Assembly (NCBI RefSeq): GCF_030380735.1
Contig: NZ_JAUDRZ010000008.1
Span: 496,001-560,000 of the forward strand
DNA from: Rhizobium sp. S152
Lineage (GTDB): Bacteria > Pseudomonadota > Alphaproteobacteria > Rhizobiales > Rhizobiaceae
Reading direction: 5' to 3'
DNA length: 64,000 bases
The notes under the pieces are model-generated. The model was not told the DNA's origin and ran no database searches. It saw nothing but the letters and a program-made list of their open reading frames with translations. Positions 16,717 to 25,586 of the stretch are shown piece after piece. Position numbers and translations under genes: made by a program. Every line of letters begins with the position of its first letter. Positions within the stretch are counted from its first letter, which is position 1.

Positions 16717-17082
16717 ATGAGAAAAATCATTACGACCCTAGCAGTCGGCGGTTTGAGCGCCTTGATGGCGCTGACGTCGGTCGCCCCCGTTCAGGCCATG
16801 CCGATCCAGGCTCCAACGGCCGTTCAGCAAACGGAAAATCGCGCTGCTAACGTGGAATCCGTGGAGTGGCGTCATCACCGCCGCGGCTGGGATCGCCGTC
16901 ATGCCTATCGCCACGACCGGCGCTATGACCGACGCTACTATGGTCATCGTCGCCACCACCACTCGAATGGCGCCGCTATCATCGGCGGCCTTGCGGCGGG
17001 TGCGATCATCGGTGGCGCAATCGCCAACAGCAATAACCATCGTTACTACTATCACAACGGACGCCGGTATCTTCGCGATTAG
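16717..17082 (+). CDS. Small exported His/Arg-rich glycine-zipper protein
   Basis: A 121-aa exported protein not assigned to a named family. A signal peptide (residues 1-27, ending VQAMP) is followed by a linker, then a strongly basic His/Arg/Tyr region (about 52-83, with HRRHHH), a glycine-zipper segment [13 protein letters not shown], and a Tyr/His tail. GAIIGGAIA also occurs in the BA14K-like protein at 3481, but the BA14K signature is missing here. The His clusters could bind metals or heme. The ribosome binding site GAAAGGA lies before the ATG at 16717. A terminator follows directly. Confidence 0.75.
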   Translation: MRKIITTLAVGGLSALMALTSVAPVQAMPIQAPTAVQQTENRAANVESVEWRHHRRGWDRRHAYRHDRRYDRRYYGHRRHHHSNGAAIIGGLAAGAIIGGAIANSNNHRYYYHNGRRYLRD

Positions 17083-17103
17083 GGGCCCGTAAGTGGAGGA
17101 GCG

Positions 17104-17132
17104 AAAGGGCCGCACGTCGATGCGGCCTTTTT
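17104..17132 (+). terminator. Intrinsic terminator
   Basis: GGCCGCA/TGCGGCC stem with a six-nt loop, A-rich on the left and T5 on the right, follows the His/Arg-rich gene and faces the K+ channel gene. It may work in both directions. Confidence 0.8.
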
Positions 17133-17162
17133 GTTGCGCTCAGGCTGCTCGTACTCGCGACG

Positions 17163-17657
17163 CTAGACGCCGCTCTCGTCGCCGCGAAAATAGACCCGCT
17201 GGATAACCGCCATGATCAGCGCCGTCGCCCATCCGAAGATGATCCAGCCGTTGACCGCTTCGAACACCGAGATCTGTCGCCAATCCTTGCCGAGCACGAT
17301 GTCGCCGTAGCCCACCGTGGTGAATGTCGTGGTGGAAAAATAGATGGCATCGTCGAGCGAGGGCAGGGCGCCGAGCGCGAGGTAGAGCAGCGCCCACAGG
17401 CATATGTCGAGCCCGATCGGCACCAGTAGATAGCTGACCCAGACGACGGTGACAATCGTCGCCCGCTGGGCGAGATAGTGCTCGTCGATCCGCCGGAAGA
17501 CGCGGAGACCGGCTGCCATGAACACGGCCTGGATCGCAACGGTTGCCGCGATCATCGCGGTGGCGAGAAGCAGATTGAAGAACACCTGACCTCCAGAGGA
17601 AGCCGCGTCTGTTTGGCGCGGCCGCTGCCAGAATAGCAGTTGCACCTCTCCATGCAT
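17163..17657 (-). CDS. Two-pore-helix type potassium channel family protein
   Basis: A 164-aa membrane protein with the K+ selectivity filter TTVGYGD (in FSTTTFTTVGYGDIVLG, about residues 107-123). Membrane helices are at about 26-50, 68-95 and 128-152, so one pore loop lies between the last two. Tetramers would make a K+ pore. No RCK/TrkA-N regulatory domain is attached. The ATG at 17657 lies only 67 nt from the likely start of the divergent exchanger gene. A GTG at 17645 is an alternative start. Confidence 0.82.
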   Translation of the reverse strand: MHGEVQLLFWQRPRQTDAASSGGQVFFNLLLATAMIAATVAIQAVFMAAGLRVFRRIDEHYLAQRATIVTVVWVSYLLVPIGLDICLWALLYLALGALPSLDDAIYFSTTTFTTVGYGDIVLGKDWRQISVFEAVNGWIIFGWATALIMAVIQRVYFRGDESGV

Positions 17658-17724
17658 TGAGCCGGGTCAATGCATGTCGATGGCCATCGTCCTATCCTAT
17701 GAGAGACGGGTGGAGGCATCGATC

Positions 17725-18852
17725 GTGCAGGACGCGCAACGCAAACACGGAGCTTCGGGTGTGGTCGATGCCGCGGTCGCCGAATTGCGGGCCGCGCCGC
17801 TTCTGGCGCTCCTCGTCTTCGTTCCGATCGTGATCCTCACTGAGTTCACCTCGCCGGATTCCCATACGCTGCTCTTCATCCTCTCCGTCCTGGCAATCGT
17901 CCCGCTGGCGGCACTTCTCAGCCGCGCGACGGAGGCGGTCTCCGCGCGTACCGGCGATGCCGTCGGCGGCCTGTTGAATGCGACGCTCGGAAACCTCACC
18001 GAACTCGTCATCTCCCTCGCGGCGCTGCAGGCGGGGCAGTATCTGCTCGTCAAGGCGTCGATCGCCGGCGCGATCGTCACCAACACGCTGTTCATGCTCG
18101 GCGGATCCTTCCTGCTCGGGGGCCTCAGGCATCACCTGCAGGAGTTCAATCGCGTCAGCGCCCGCTTCCAGGCATCGCTGCTGTTTCTCGCGACCGTCGC
18201 CCTGTTCGTCCCCTCGCTCGTGAGCCGGGCGGATCAGGGGCCGGAGATGGTGCAGGCGCTCAGCCTCGGCCTTGCCGTGATCCTGATCGCCGTCTATGCC
18301 ATGGGCATGCTGTTCTCGCTCAAGACCCACCGCGAGCTTTTCGCCAGCGTCGGAGAGACGGAGGAGCAGCATGGCGCATGGTCGTTGTCGACCAGCATCA
18401 CCGTGCTGATCGTGGTCACGCTCTTCGTCGCCCTGATCAGCGAGGTTTTCGTCGGCTCCGTGCAGGCGGCGGCCGAGAAGATGGGAATGACGCCTGCCTT
18501 CGTGGGCTTCATCGTGGTGGCGCTCGTTGGCGCGGCCGCGGAAATGACGGCGGCCTTCTCGGCTGCCCGCGCCAACCGGCTCGATCTCAGCGTCGGCATC
18601 GCGCTTGGCAGCGCCTCGCAGATAGCGCTCTTCGTCGCACCTGTTCTCGTCATCCTGAGCTATGTGATCGGCCCCGAGCCCATGTCGCTGCAGTTCTGGC
18701 CGGGCGCGGTGGCGATGATGTTCCTCGCCATGATGGCGGCGACTCTACTGTCCAGCGGCGGACACGGCGCCTGGTATGTCGGCGTGCTGGCGCTCGCCGT
18801 CTACGCCATATTCGGGCTGACGCTGTTCCTGCTGCCGCCCGCCGCGTCCTGA
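17725..18852 (+). CDS. Calcium/proton exchanger (CaCA superfamily, Cax/ChaA type)
   Basis: A 375-aa membrane antiporter with about 11 hydrophobic helices. The two alpha repeats that form the ion site are GGLLNATLGNLTELVISLAA and FIVVALVGAAAEMTAAFSA, with the key acids in NLTE and AAEM. This is the VCX1/Cax-type Ca2+(or Na+/K+)-proton antiporter family; the short acidic loop ETEEQHGAW is between the halves. The GTG at 17725 is chosen as start because GGAGG lies eight nt upstream; in-frame ATGs at 17674 and 17680 lack a ribosome binding site and crowd the divergent gene. The channel/exchanger pairing suggests a small ion-homeostasis module. Confidence 0.88.
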   Translation: MQDAQRKHGASGVVDAAVAELRAAPLLALLVFVPIVILTEFTSPDSHTLLFILSVLAIVPLAALLSRATEAVSARTGDAVGGLLNATLGNLTELVISLAALQAGQYLLVKASIAGAIVTNTLFMLGGSFLLGGLRHHLQEFNRVSARFQASLLFLATVALFVPSLVSRADQGPEMVQALSLGLAVILIAVYAMGMLFSLKTHRELFASVGETEEQHGAWSLSTSITVLIVVTLFVALISEVFVGSVQAAAEKMGMTPAFVGFIVVALVGAAAEMTAAFSAARANRLDLSVGIALGSASQIALFVAPVLVILSYVIGPEPMSLQFWPGAVAMMFLAMMAATLLSSGGHGAWYVGVLALAVYAIFGLTLFLLPPAAS

Positions 18853-18867
18853 GGCCGGCGCGACACG

Positions 18868-20784
18868 TTACCCGGCAACCCCGACAGCAGCCGGCCGGCC
18901 CAGTGCCTTGAACACCGTCGCGACGATCCCGGCCCGGTCGAGTCCCGCTTGGGCGTTCATCACCTCGGGTTTAGCCTGCTCCACCCAGAGATCGGGCATC
19001 ACGAGCGAGCGTATCTTCAGACCGTTGTCGAGCAGGCCCTCGGTCGCCAGGAATTGCACCACATGGCTGCCGAAGCCGCCGACGGCGCCTTCTTCGACAG
19101 TGATCAGCATCTCGTGATGGCGGGCAAGCTGGCGGATCAGGTCATGGTCGAGCGGCTTGGCGAAGCGGGCATCGGCAACCGTGGTCGATAGTCCCGCCGC
19201 ATCCAGGTCTTCCGCCGCCAGCATGCAGTCCGCCAGCCGGGTGCCGAAGGAGAGCAACGCCACCTTGGTGCCTTCCTTGACGATCCGGCCCTTGCCAATC
19301 TGCAATATCTCGCCGCGAACCGGCATCTCGATGCCGACGCCTTCGCCGCGCGGATAGCGGAAGGAAATCGGCCCGGCATCATAGGCCGCAGCCGTGCGCA
19401 CCATGTGCTTCAGCTCCGCCTCGTCGGCCGCGGCCATGACGACGAAGCCAGGCAACGTGGCTAAGAAGGTCGTGTCGAAGGAGCCCGCATGCGTCGGCCC
19501 GTCGGCGCCGACGAAGCCGGCACGGTCGATCGGGAAACGCACCGGCAGGCCCTGGATCGCCACGTCGTGGACCACCTGGTCGAATGCGCGCTGCAGGAAG
19601 GTGGAATAGAGTGCCGTAAACGGCTTGTAGCCTTCGGCGGCAAGTCCGGCAGCGAACGTCACGGCATGCTGCTCGGCGATGCCGACATCGAAACAGCGCG
19701 ACGGAAATACGTTTGCCAGCTTGTCCAGCCCAGTGCCATTGGGCATGGCGGCGGTGATGCCGACGATCTTGTCGTCGAGTTCCGCTTCCTGCACCAGCGC
19801 TTCGGCAAACACATTGGTGTAGCTCGGCGCATTCGGCTTTACCTTCGCCTGCGCGCCTGTAATGACGTCGAACTTGTTGACGCCATGATACTTGTCGGCG
19901 GCGGCTTCCGCGGGCGCATAGCCCTTACCCTTCTGCGTCACGACATGGATCAACACCGGCCCGTTCGCGTTATCGCGCACATTGCGAAGCACCGGAAGCA
20001 GGTGCTCAAAGGAATGACCGTCGATCGGGCCGATATGGTAGAAGCCCATCTCCTCGAACATGGTGCCGCCGGTCACGTAGCCGCGGGCATGCTCGACGGC
20101 GCGGGTAATCGCCCGGTCGATCGACTTGCCGAGATAGCCGGTCAGTTTCTTGCCGACTTCGCGCATACCCATATAGGTGCGGCCCGAGGCGAGGCGCGCC
20201 AGATAGGCGCTCATCGCGCCCGTCGGCGGCGCGATCGACATGTCGTTATCGTTGAGGATGACGATCAGCCGCGCGTCGAGCGCGCCGGCATTGTTCAGTG
20301 CCTCATAGGCCATGCCGGCCGACATCGCGCCGTCGCCGATGACGGCGATGACGTTGCGCTTCGAGCCCGAGAGGTCGGCGGCGACAGCCATACCGAGACC
20401 GGCCGAAATGGACGTCGAGGAGTGAGCGGCGCCAAAGGGGTCGTATTCGCTCTCGGCGCGGCGGGTGAAGCCGGATAGTCCGCCCTCCTGACGCAGCGTG
20501 CGGATGCGGTCGCGGCGGCCGGTCAGGATCTTGTGCGGATAACACTGGTGCCCGACATCGAAGATGAGCCGGTCGTCGGGTGTGTTGAAAACGTTGTGGA
20601 TGGCGATCGTCAGCTCGACAACGCCAAGGCCGGCGCCCAGATGCCCGCCCGTCTTCGACACCGCATCGATCATCTCGTCGCGGACCTCGCGCGCCAGCTG
20701 CGGCAGGTCGCGATCCTCCAGCTTTCGGAGGTCGGCCGGATAGGTCACTTTATCCAGCAGCGGCGTCTTCGGCGGTTGTGTCAC
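18868..20784 (-). CDS. dxs: 1-deoxy-D-xylulose-5-phosphate synthase
   Basis: The thiamine-diphosphate enzyme joining pyruvate and glyceraldehyde-3-phosphate in the first step of the MEP isoprenoid pathway, also a source of thiamine and pyridoxal precursors. Visible are [32 protein letters not shown], the ThDP motif [18 protein letters not shown] ending NDNDMSI, the catalytic Glu in [13 protein letters not shown], and the transketolase C-terminal domain. A GTG start at 20784 gives 638 aa, the usual rhizobial length, with AAGAAAGAG eight nt upstream; ATGs at 20817 and 20847 would extend it without ribosome binding sites. ispH, the last enzyme of this pathway, is at 55.4 kb. Confidence 0.95.
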   Translation of the reverse strand: MTQPPKTPLLDKVTYPADLRKLEDRDLPQLAREVRDEMIDAVSKTGGHLGAGLGVVELTIAIHNVFNTPDDRLIFDVGHQCYPHKILTGRRDRIRTLRQEGGLSGFTRRAESEYDPFGAAHSSTSISAGLGMAVAADLSGSKRNVIAVIGDGAMSAGMAYEALNNAGALDARLIVILNDNDMSIAPPTGAMSAYLARLASGRTYMGMREVGKKLTGYLGKSIDRAITRAVEHARGYVTGGTMFEEMGFYHIGPIDGHSFEHLLPVLRNVRDNANGPVLIHVVTQKGKGYAPAEAAADKYHGVNKFDVITGAQAKVKPNAPSYTNVFAEALVQEAELDDKIVGITAAMPNGTGLDKLANVFPSRCFDVGIAEQHAVTFAAGLAAEGYKPFTALYSTFLQRAFDQVVHDVAIQGLPVRFPIDRAGFVGADGPTHAGSFDTTFLATLPGFVVMAAADEAELKHMVRTAAAYDAGPISFRYPRGEGVGIEMPVRGEILQIGKGRIVKEGTKVALLSFGTRLADCMLAAEDLDAAGLSTTVADARFAKPLDHDLIRQLARHHEMLITVEEGAVGGFGSHVVQFLATEGLLDNGLKIRSLVMPDLWVEQAKPEVMNAQAGLDRAGIVATVFKALGRPAAVGVAG

Positions 20785-20903
20785 GGGAGGCACTCTTTCT
20801 TGTGATTCTTGGGCCATGCGATTCTGGGGCGCATAGCCTTCAGCCATAAATTGCGGTGAAAAAAGTCGATTTCAAGAACCGCAACGATCCTTTCTAGATG
20901 AGA

Positions 20904-21827
20904 TCAGCCCGCCGGCAAAGGGACGAATTCCTCTTCGTCCCCCGGAACGATGTCGAAACGCCCGGTTCGCCACTCCTCCTTCGCCTTTTCGATGCGCTCT
21001 TTCGACGACGAAACGAAGTTCCACCAGATATAGCGCTTCGAGTTCAGCGCGGCGCCCCCGAACAGCATGAGATGACAGCCCTGGCTGCCGCCCTCGAGCG
21101 TGATCGCGTCCCCGGGACGGAAGACAAGCAGTTGATCGGCGGCGAAGCGATCACCCGCGATCACAACCTCGCCTGACAGCACGTAGATTGCGCGCTCTTC
21201 ATGCGCGGCGGCAAACGGAAAGCGGATGCCGGCGTCGAGGTTGATGTCGGCATAGAGCGTGTCGGAGAACACCTTGACCGGCGAGGCCATACCCTCGAAC
21301 GCGCCGATCACGACACGCCCGCGCACGCCGCGCTCGTCGATCACGGGCATCTCGCTTCTTTCCGTATGCGCGAAGGAGGGATCGATCTCCTCCTTGTCGT
21401 CAGGCAGCGCCAGCCATGTCTGCAGCCCGGACATCAGCAGCGGATGGCCGCGCAGATTATCAGGCGTGCGTTCCGAATGCACGATGCCGCGCCCCGCCGT
21501 CATCAGGTTGATATCGCCGGGACGGATCACCTTTTCGGTGCCGAGGCTGTCGAGATGGCGGATTTCACCATCGAACAGATAGGTGACGGTCGAGAGCCCG
21601 ATATGCGGATGCGGCTTCACATCAAGCGCCTCGTCCGGCTTCAGGATCGCCGGCCCCATCCGATCGAAGAAGATGAACGGCCCGACCAGCCGCCGCTGCC
21701 GTGTCGGCAACGCGCGCCGCACCTGAAACCCGCCGATATCGCTGGTGCGCGGAATGATCAGGTTCTCGATCGCATCGCAGGCGAAGGCATCGCCGGGCAG
21801 CGGGTCTTTACCGGGAAAGAAGGACAT
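20904..21827 (-). CDS. Pirin family protein
   Basis: A 307-aa bicupin. The N-terminal cupin carries PHPHIGLSTVTYLFDGEIRHLDSLG, with the metal-binding His pair in PHPH, and the third His and Glu further on (IVHSERT). The C-terminal cupin (AIYVLSGEV) lacks a clear metal set, as usual. Bacterial pirins include quercetin 2,3-dioxygenases and regulators of pyruvate metabolism; the substrate is unknown. A GGAGAT ribosome binding site precedes the ATG at 21827. It is divergent from the TumE-like toxin gene and shares a 111-nt promoter region with it. Confidence 0.9.
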   Translation of the reverse strand: MSFFPGKDPLPGDAFACDAIENLIIPRTSDIGGFQVRRALPTRQRRLVGPFIFFDRMGPAILKPDEALDVKPHPHIGLSTVTYLFDGEIRHLDSLGTEKVIRPGDINLMTAGRGIVHSERTPDNLRGHPLLMSGLQTWLALPDDKEEIDPSFAHTERSEMPVIDERGVRGRVVIGAFEGMASPVKVFSDTLYADINLDAGIRFPFAAAHEERAIYVLSGEVVIAGDRFAADQLLVFRPGDAITLEGGSQGCHLMLFGGAALNSKRYIWWNFVSSSKERIEKAKEEWRTGRFDIVPGDEEEFVPLPAG

Positions 21828-21938
21828 GGGAGATCTCCATTCACGAAAGCGGTCAGGTTACCGACTGAGACAGCCAATAGCCAGTCACGCCGCGCATTGC
21901 AATTGACCGGCTATGGCGTCGGATGTCATAGTGCCTGT

Positions 21939-22229
21939 ATGAAGGCTGAGCTGCTCTTTCGTGAACGTATAATTTATGACGATGGAGCCATTCTCGAAAT
22001 GACCATCTGGCGTGTTCCCGATCGTGTGCCGCCATCGCGGCACTTCCTGAAATATGCGCTCTTCTATGGCCTGCCCGGCGAGCGGCTTGTCCTTTACGAC
22101 AATGAGCGCGGCAAGGGAGACCATCGGCACTACGGAGCACGCGAGGAAGCATATCAGTTCGTTTCGGTCGAACGTCTGGTGGCAGACTTCAAAAGGGATG
22201 TCGAGCAATTGAGAGGTGAAGCGATATGA
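21939..22229 (+). CDS. TumE-like (DUF6516-type) putative toxin
   Basis: A 96-aa protein starting MKAELLFRERI. It resembles the small DUF6516/TumE group of putative toxins, with MTIWRVPDRVPPSRHFLKY, LYGLPGERLVLYDNERG-like and KGDHRHY segments; the DHRH cluster could be catalytic. It overlaps the next gene by four nt (ATGA), the usual sign of a coupled toxin-antitoxin pair. No ribosome binding site is strong. Assignment is from memory of the family pattern and gene layout; toxicity is inferred, not shown. Confidence 0.65.
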   Translation: MKAELLFRERIIYDDGAILEMTIWRVPDRVPPSRHFLKYALFYGLPGERLVLYDNERGKGDHRHYGAREEAYQFVSVERLVADFKRDVEQLRGEAI

Positions 22230-22576
22230 GCAAGGAGATCGAACTTCACGTCGGAGGAACCTTCGACCAGGCAGCCAGCCGCTTTGTCGATGCCTGGCAT
22301 CGCGCCGAAGGGGGCGAGCCCGTCTCCGAGGAGCATCTGACCTTCGTCGACTGGGAAGCCTTTTCCCGCACCATGACGGCGAAAAGGCTGGAACTGCTGC
22401 GCCACCTTCATCGCAATCCGCAGACGAGCATCTCGGCGCTGGCAAAGAGCCTGAAGCGCGATTACCGCAGGGTGCACGAGGATGTCGACATCCTGTCCGA
22501 AGCCGGCCTTATCAAGCGCGACGGCAACGGGCTACGCACCGGCTATGATGAAATCAGAACGGTGATAGCCCTCTAG
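22226..22576 (+). CDS. Winged-helix DNA-binding protein, putative antitoxin/regulator (HVO_A0114-like)
   Basis: A 116-aa protein with a winged-helix motif in its second half: RLELLRHLHRNPQTSISALAKSL followed by KRDYRRVHEDVDILSEAGLIKRDGNGL. The acidic N-terminal half may bind the toxin. Such proteins are commonly found downstream of TumE-like genes and probably neutralise and autoregulate. ATGA overlap with the toxin gene indicates coupling. It ends two nt before the convergent xseB stop codon. Confidence 0.72.
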   Translation: MSKEIELHVGGTFDQAASRFVDAWHRAEGGEPVSEEHLTFVDWEAFSRTMTAKRLELLRHLHRNPQTSISALAKSLKRDYRRVHEDVDILSEAGLIKRDGNGLRTGYDEIRTVIAL

Positions 22577-22578
22577 CC

Positions 22579-22830
22579 TCAAGCCCCATCCAGCGGCTCG
22601 ACGCCCTGCGGTTTGCCCGCGCGGTCAAGGCGGATCTTCTCGATGCGGTTTTCGGCGGCGGACAGCAGCGTTTCGCAATGCTTCTTCAGGGTCTCGCCGC
22701 GCTCGTAGATTTCGATGGATTCGTCCAGCGCCACGTCGCCGCGTTCCAGGCGCGCAACGATGCTTTCGAGTTCGGCGACCGCCTTTTCGAAGGAAAGGCC
22801 CGAGACCTCTGGCTTGGCGCTTTCACTCAT
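22579..22830 (-). CDS. xseB: Exodeoxyribonuclease VII small subunit
   Basis: An 83-aa subunit of the ExoVII nuclease, which degrades single-stranded DNA with several small subunits bound to one Xse[29 protein letters not shown] and the following helix ([24 protein letters not shown]) are the family pattern. The ATG at 22830 has GAGAGG six nt upstream; an in-frame TTG at 22836 is less likely. It lies two nt after the deacetylase-like gene, so the two are one operon. xseA is not in this window. Confidence 0.93.
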   Translation of the reverse strand: MSESAKPEVSGLSFEKAVAELESIVARLERGDVALDESIEIYERGETLKKHCETLLSAAENRIEKIRLDRAGKPQGVEPLDGA

Positions 22831-22832
22831 GC

Positions 22833-23768
22833 TCAACCTCTCATCATTCTCAGAATATGCAGCCCGGCCGATTCGGCGAGCCCTTCCAGATCATAGCCGC
22901 CTTCCAGAAGGCTGACGACCCGGTTGCCGGCACTTTTGTCGGCGACCTCGAGCAGCCGCCCGGTCGCCCAGTCGAAATCCTCGCCGACAAGATTGATCTG
23001 GGCCAGCGGATCGCGATGGTGCGCGTCGAAGCCGGCCGAGATAATGATCAGGTCCGGCCGGAAGTCGTTGAGCGCCGGCAGCACGCGTGACTTGAAGGCC
23101 TCGCGGAAATGGTCGCTGCCGACATTCGGCGAGAGTGGCGCGTTGACGATCGTGCCGTGCTTGCCCGTCTCGTCCTTGGCGCCGCTGCCGGGATAGAGCG
23201 GCATCTGGTGGGTGGAGCAGAAGAGTACCGAGGGATCGTCCCAGAACACGTCCTGGGTGCCGTTGCCATGGTGCACGTCCCAGTCGACGATCGCTACCCG
23301 CTCGGCGCCGTAGGTCTTCTGTGCGTGGCGCGCGGCGATGGCGGCATTGTTGAAAAAGCAGAAGCCCATCGCCTTGGATTTCGCCGCATGGTGTCCCGGC
23401 GGGCGCGAGGCGACGAAGACGTTGTCCGCCTTGCCCGTGAACACGTCGTCGATCGCGGCCATCGCCCCGCCGACGCCTGTCAGCGCCGCCTGCAGGCTTT
23501 TCGGGCTCGCATAGGTATCGGCCTCGAGCTGTTTGATCTCGCCGTCCTCTTCGGGAATCTGCCGCATCACGGCGAAGAGATGCTCTTCCGGATGGGCGAG
23601 CAAGACGGCGTCCTCGTTCGCCTGCGGCGCCTCGCGGCGCTCCAGCCGCTCGAAGTTCGGATGCTCCAGCGCGACATTGATCGCCCGCAGCCGGTCGGAC
23701 CGCTCGGGGTGCCCCTCCGGCGTCACATGCTCGAGAAAGATCGGGTGTTCGTAAAGGCGGGTGCTCAT
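22833..23768 (-). CDS. Histone deacetylase-like amidohydrolase
   Basis: A 311-aa zinc amidohydrolase of the arginase/deacetylase superfamily. HPERSDRL at the N-terminus, SRPPGHHA (catalytic His pair), [12 protein letters not shown], and the zinc site in [11 protein letters not shown] and [12 protein letters not shown] are all present; [14 protein letters not shown] closes the domain. Bacterial members deacetylate acetylpolyamines, acetoin-related compounds or other amides; histones are not their substrate. The gene is upstream of xseB with a two-nt gap, an arrangement common in Rhizobiales. Confidence 0.92.
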   Translation of the reverse strand: MSTRLYEHPIFLEHVTPEGHPERSDRLRAINVALEHPNFERLERREAPQANEDAVLLAHPEEHLFAVMRQIPEEDGEIKQLEADTYASPKSLQAALTGVGGAMAAIDDVFTGKADNVFVASRPPGHHAAKSKAMGFCFFNNAAIAARHAQKTYGAERVAIVDWDVHHGNGTQDVFWDDPSVLFCSTHQMPLYPGSGAKDETGKHGTIVNAPLSPNVGSDHFREAFKSRVLPALNDFRPDLIIISAGFDAHHRDPLAQINLVGEDFDWATGRLLEVADKSAGNRVVSLLEGGYDLEGLAESAGLHILRMMRG

Positions 23769-23991
23769 CGGTTCATTCTATCCGTCTGTCGGCGGGCGAT
23801 CCACAGCAGATGGGGCCGGTTGTCGCGATTTCAACAACCGCGCGGCTTCGGTCGATCGATGTCCAGGTATGTCGTCGGGAGATGGAAACCGCCCCGGAAA
23901 CAACGCACTAGCGCGTGATCATCAGGAAAACCGCTTACGCTTTGCCGCGCCTTGTTTTATCATCCTGTCAGGGGACGAGGGCGGACAAGCG

Positions 23992-24393
23992 ATGCACGAC
24001 GCTGGGCGATCGAACGTGGTTGAGATGCATGTGCCGTTTCGCGACGTGGACATGAACGGCCAGATGTTTCTCGGCTCCTATATCGCCTATGCCGAATCCG
24101 TGCTCGCCAACTTCTGGTCTTCGCGGCCGCAGCTGGAGGATGAACCGCTTTACGTCGCCTCCAAGGTCACCTGCATCCTTCACCGCCCGCTGCGCTTCGA
24201 CGACAAGGTGGCCTTCACCGCCTCGGTCGACAAGATCGGCCTGCGCTCCGTGGGCTTCATCATCGCGGCGGTCACCAGCGGCGAACATGCCGCCGAGGTG
24301 GAGATTATCTGGCAGGCACGATCACCCGAGGACCAGCTACCGGTGCCGCTGCCGGAGATCACCCGCGACTGGCTGTATGGCTTCGTGGACTAG
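23992..24393 (+). CDS. Hotdog-fold acyl-CoA thioesterase-like protein
   Basis: A 133-aa protein of the 4-hydroxybenzoyl-CoA thioesterase type. VPFRDVDMNGQMFLGSYIAYAES holds the Asp (DVDMNG) that is catalytic in YbgC/4HBT enzymes, and the strands VTCILHRPLRFDDKVAFTASV and HAAEVEIIWQA complete the fold. The start at 23992 (MHDAGRS) follows a GACGAGGGCGG stretch. The 223-nt gap before it shows no gene or clear signal. The substrate is unknown. The stop overlaps the convergent bioY stop by four nt. Confidence 0.82.
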   Translation: MHDAGRSNVVEMHVPFRDVDMNGQMFLGSYIAYAESVLANFWSSRPQLEDEPLYVASKVTCILHRPLRFDDKVAFTASVDKIGLRSVGFIIAAVTSGEHAAEVEIIWQARSPEDQLPVPLPEITRDWLYGFVD

Positions 24394-24953
24394 CCGCGTG
24401 CCGGCAATAGCGGGTAGCCCGCCATGACGGCGCGGCCGACCAGTGCGGCGACGAAGGCCTTGATGATGTCGCCGGGAATGAAGGCCATCGAGCCGAGGAA
24501 TGCCTTGCTGAAGTCGATCCCGGCGGCGAAGGTCAGGTAGACGATGCCGAAGGCATAGAGCACGACCACGCCGCCCATCACCGCCGCCAGGAAGAATCCG
24601 GCCGTCTGTGCGAAGGCGGATTGGCCCTCCCGGACAACCGTCTGGCTGATATAGCCCGTCGTCAGCGCCGCGAACACCCAGCCGATCAGGAAGCCGGTGG
24701 TTGGCGCCGCGAAGGCGGCAAGGCCGCCGCGGCCGCCGGACAGCACCGGCAGGCCGATGGCGACAAGCACCAGCACGATCAGCACCGCGATCGTCCCGCG
24801 CCGCGCGCCCAGCACCACGCCGGCCATCATCACGCCGAGCGATTGCGCCGTGATCGGTACCGGAATGAAGCCGAGCGTGATCGGCGGCAGCAGTCCGAGC
24901 GCAACGATGATGGCGGCGAAAAGGGCGGAGAGAACGAGATCGCGGGTGCTCAT
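24390..24953 (-). CDS. bioY: Biotin ECF transporter substrate-binding protein BioY
   Basis: A 187-aa six-helix membrane protein that captures biotin. Family features are LGLLPPITLGFIPVPITAQSLGVMMAG, the GRGGLAAFAAPTTGFLIGW loop with the biotin-binding segment, and GSMAFIPGDIIKAFVAALVG. It works with the BioM ATPase and BioN transmembrane protein encoded just upstream. It is third in the bioM-bioN-bioY operon, 24 nt after bioN. Having a dedicated uptake system fits biotin-dependent rhizobia. Confidence 0.95.
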   Translation of the reverse strand: MSTRDLVLSALFAAIIVALGLLPPITLGFIPVPITAQSLGVMMAGVVLGARRGTIAVLIVLVLVAIGLPVLSGGRGGLAAFAAPTTGFLIGWVFAALTTGYISQTVVREGQSAFAQTAGFFLAAVMGGVVVLYAFGIVYLTFAAGIDFSKAFLGSMAFIPGDIIKAFVAALVGRAVMAGYPLLPARG

Positions 24954-24977
24954 GGGGACTCCGTGTTTTAATTTCTG

Positions 24978-25586
24978 CTAATCCACATGCCGCCGAATGC
25001 CGCGGGCGTCAATCGCCGCCGCGATGTTATCCGCATCCTTGAGGGTGAGGATGATCAGCGGCACCAGCACCGTCGTCGGACGCAGCTTGATGCCGCGCGC
25101 CGCATGGGCTTCGCGGATGGCATGGTAGCGGCTTAGAATTTCAGGCACGAAACGCACCACAAGCCCGACCGCCAGCCCGACATCGTCGGCGCGCAGCAGG
25201 CCGAGCCGTTCCAGTGGCCGCGCCAGAAGCGTGATCTCGTCCATGAACTGCGTGACTGATGTCGTCGCGGTGACGGAGGCGGCAAAAAGCATCAGCGCCG
25301 TCAGCCGCAACAGCGCGATGACGGCTTCGTGCCAGGGATTGAAGGCGAGGCTGAACAGGGCGACGATCACGATCGTCAGGAAGATCGGCCGCAGCCGCGC
25401 CAGCGCCGCGCGAAAGGGCAGTCCGATGCTCAGATAGACCACGGCGGTTGCCGCGACGGCAGCCGCAAGCAGCGCGATATCGGCGGTCGCAAACAGCAGG
25501 ATGCCGAGAAGGGCGAGGGCGATCAGTTTCGCCCGGGCGGAAAGCCGGTGCATCGAACTGCTGCCTTCGACGAAGAGCGATTGCAT
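24978..25586 (-). CDS. bioN: Biotin ECF transporter transmembrane protein (EcfT)
   Basis: A 202-aa EcfT-type membrane protein linking the ATPase BioM to the substrate binder BioY. Five hydrophobic helices are visible. The two Ala-Arg-Gly-type coupling motifs appear as HAARGIKL and DARGIRRHV near the C-terminus. The ATG at 25586 overlaps the bioM stop by one base (TGATG); a second ATG 11 codons in (MHRLSARAK) begins closer to the usual family start. Confidence 0.92.
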   Translation of the reverse strand: MQSLFVEGSSSMHRLSARAKLIALALLGILLFATADIALLAAAVAATAVVYLSIGLPFRAALARLRPIFLTIVIVALFSLAFNPWHEAVIALLRLTALMLFAASVTATTSVTQFMDEITLLARPLERLGLLRADDVGLAVGLVVRFVPEILSRYHAIREAHAARGIKLRPTTVLVPLIILTLKDADNIAAAIDARGIRRHVD

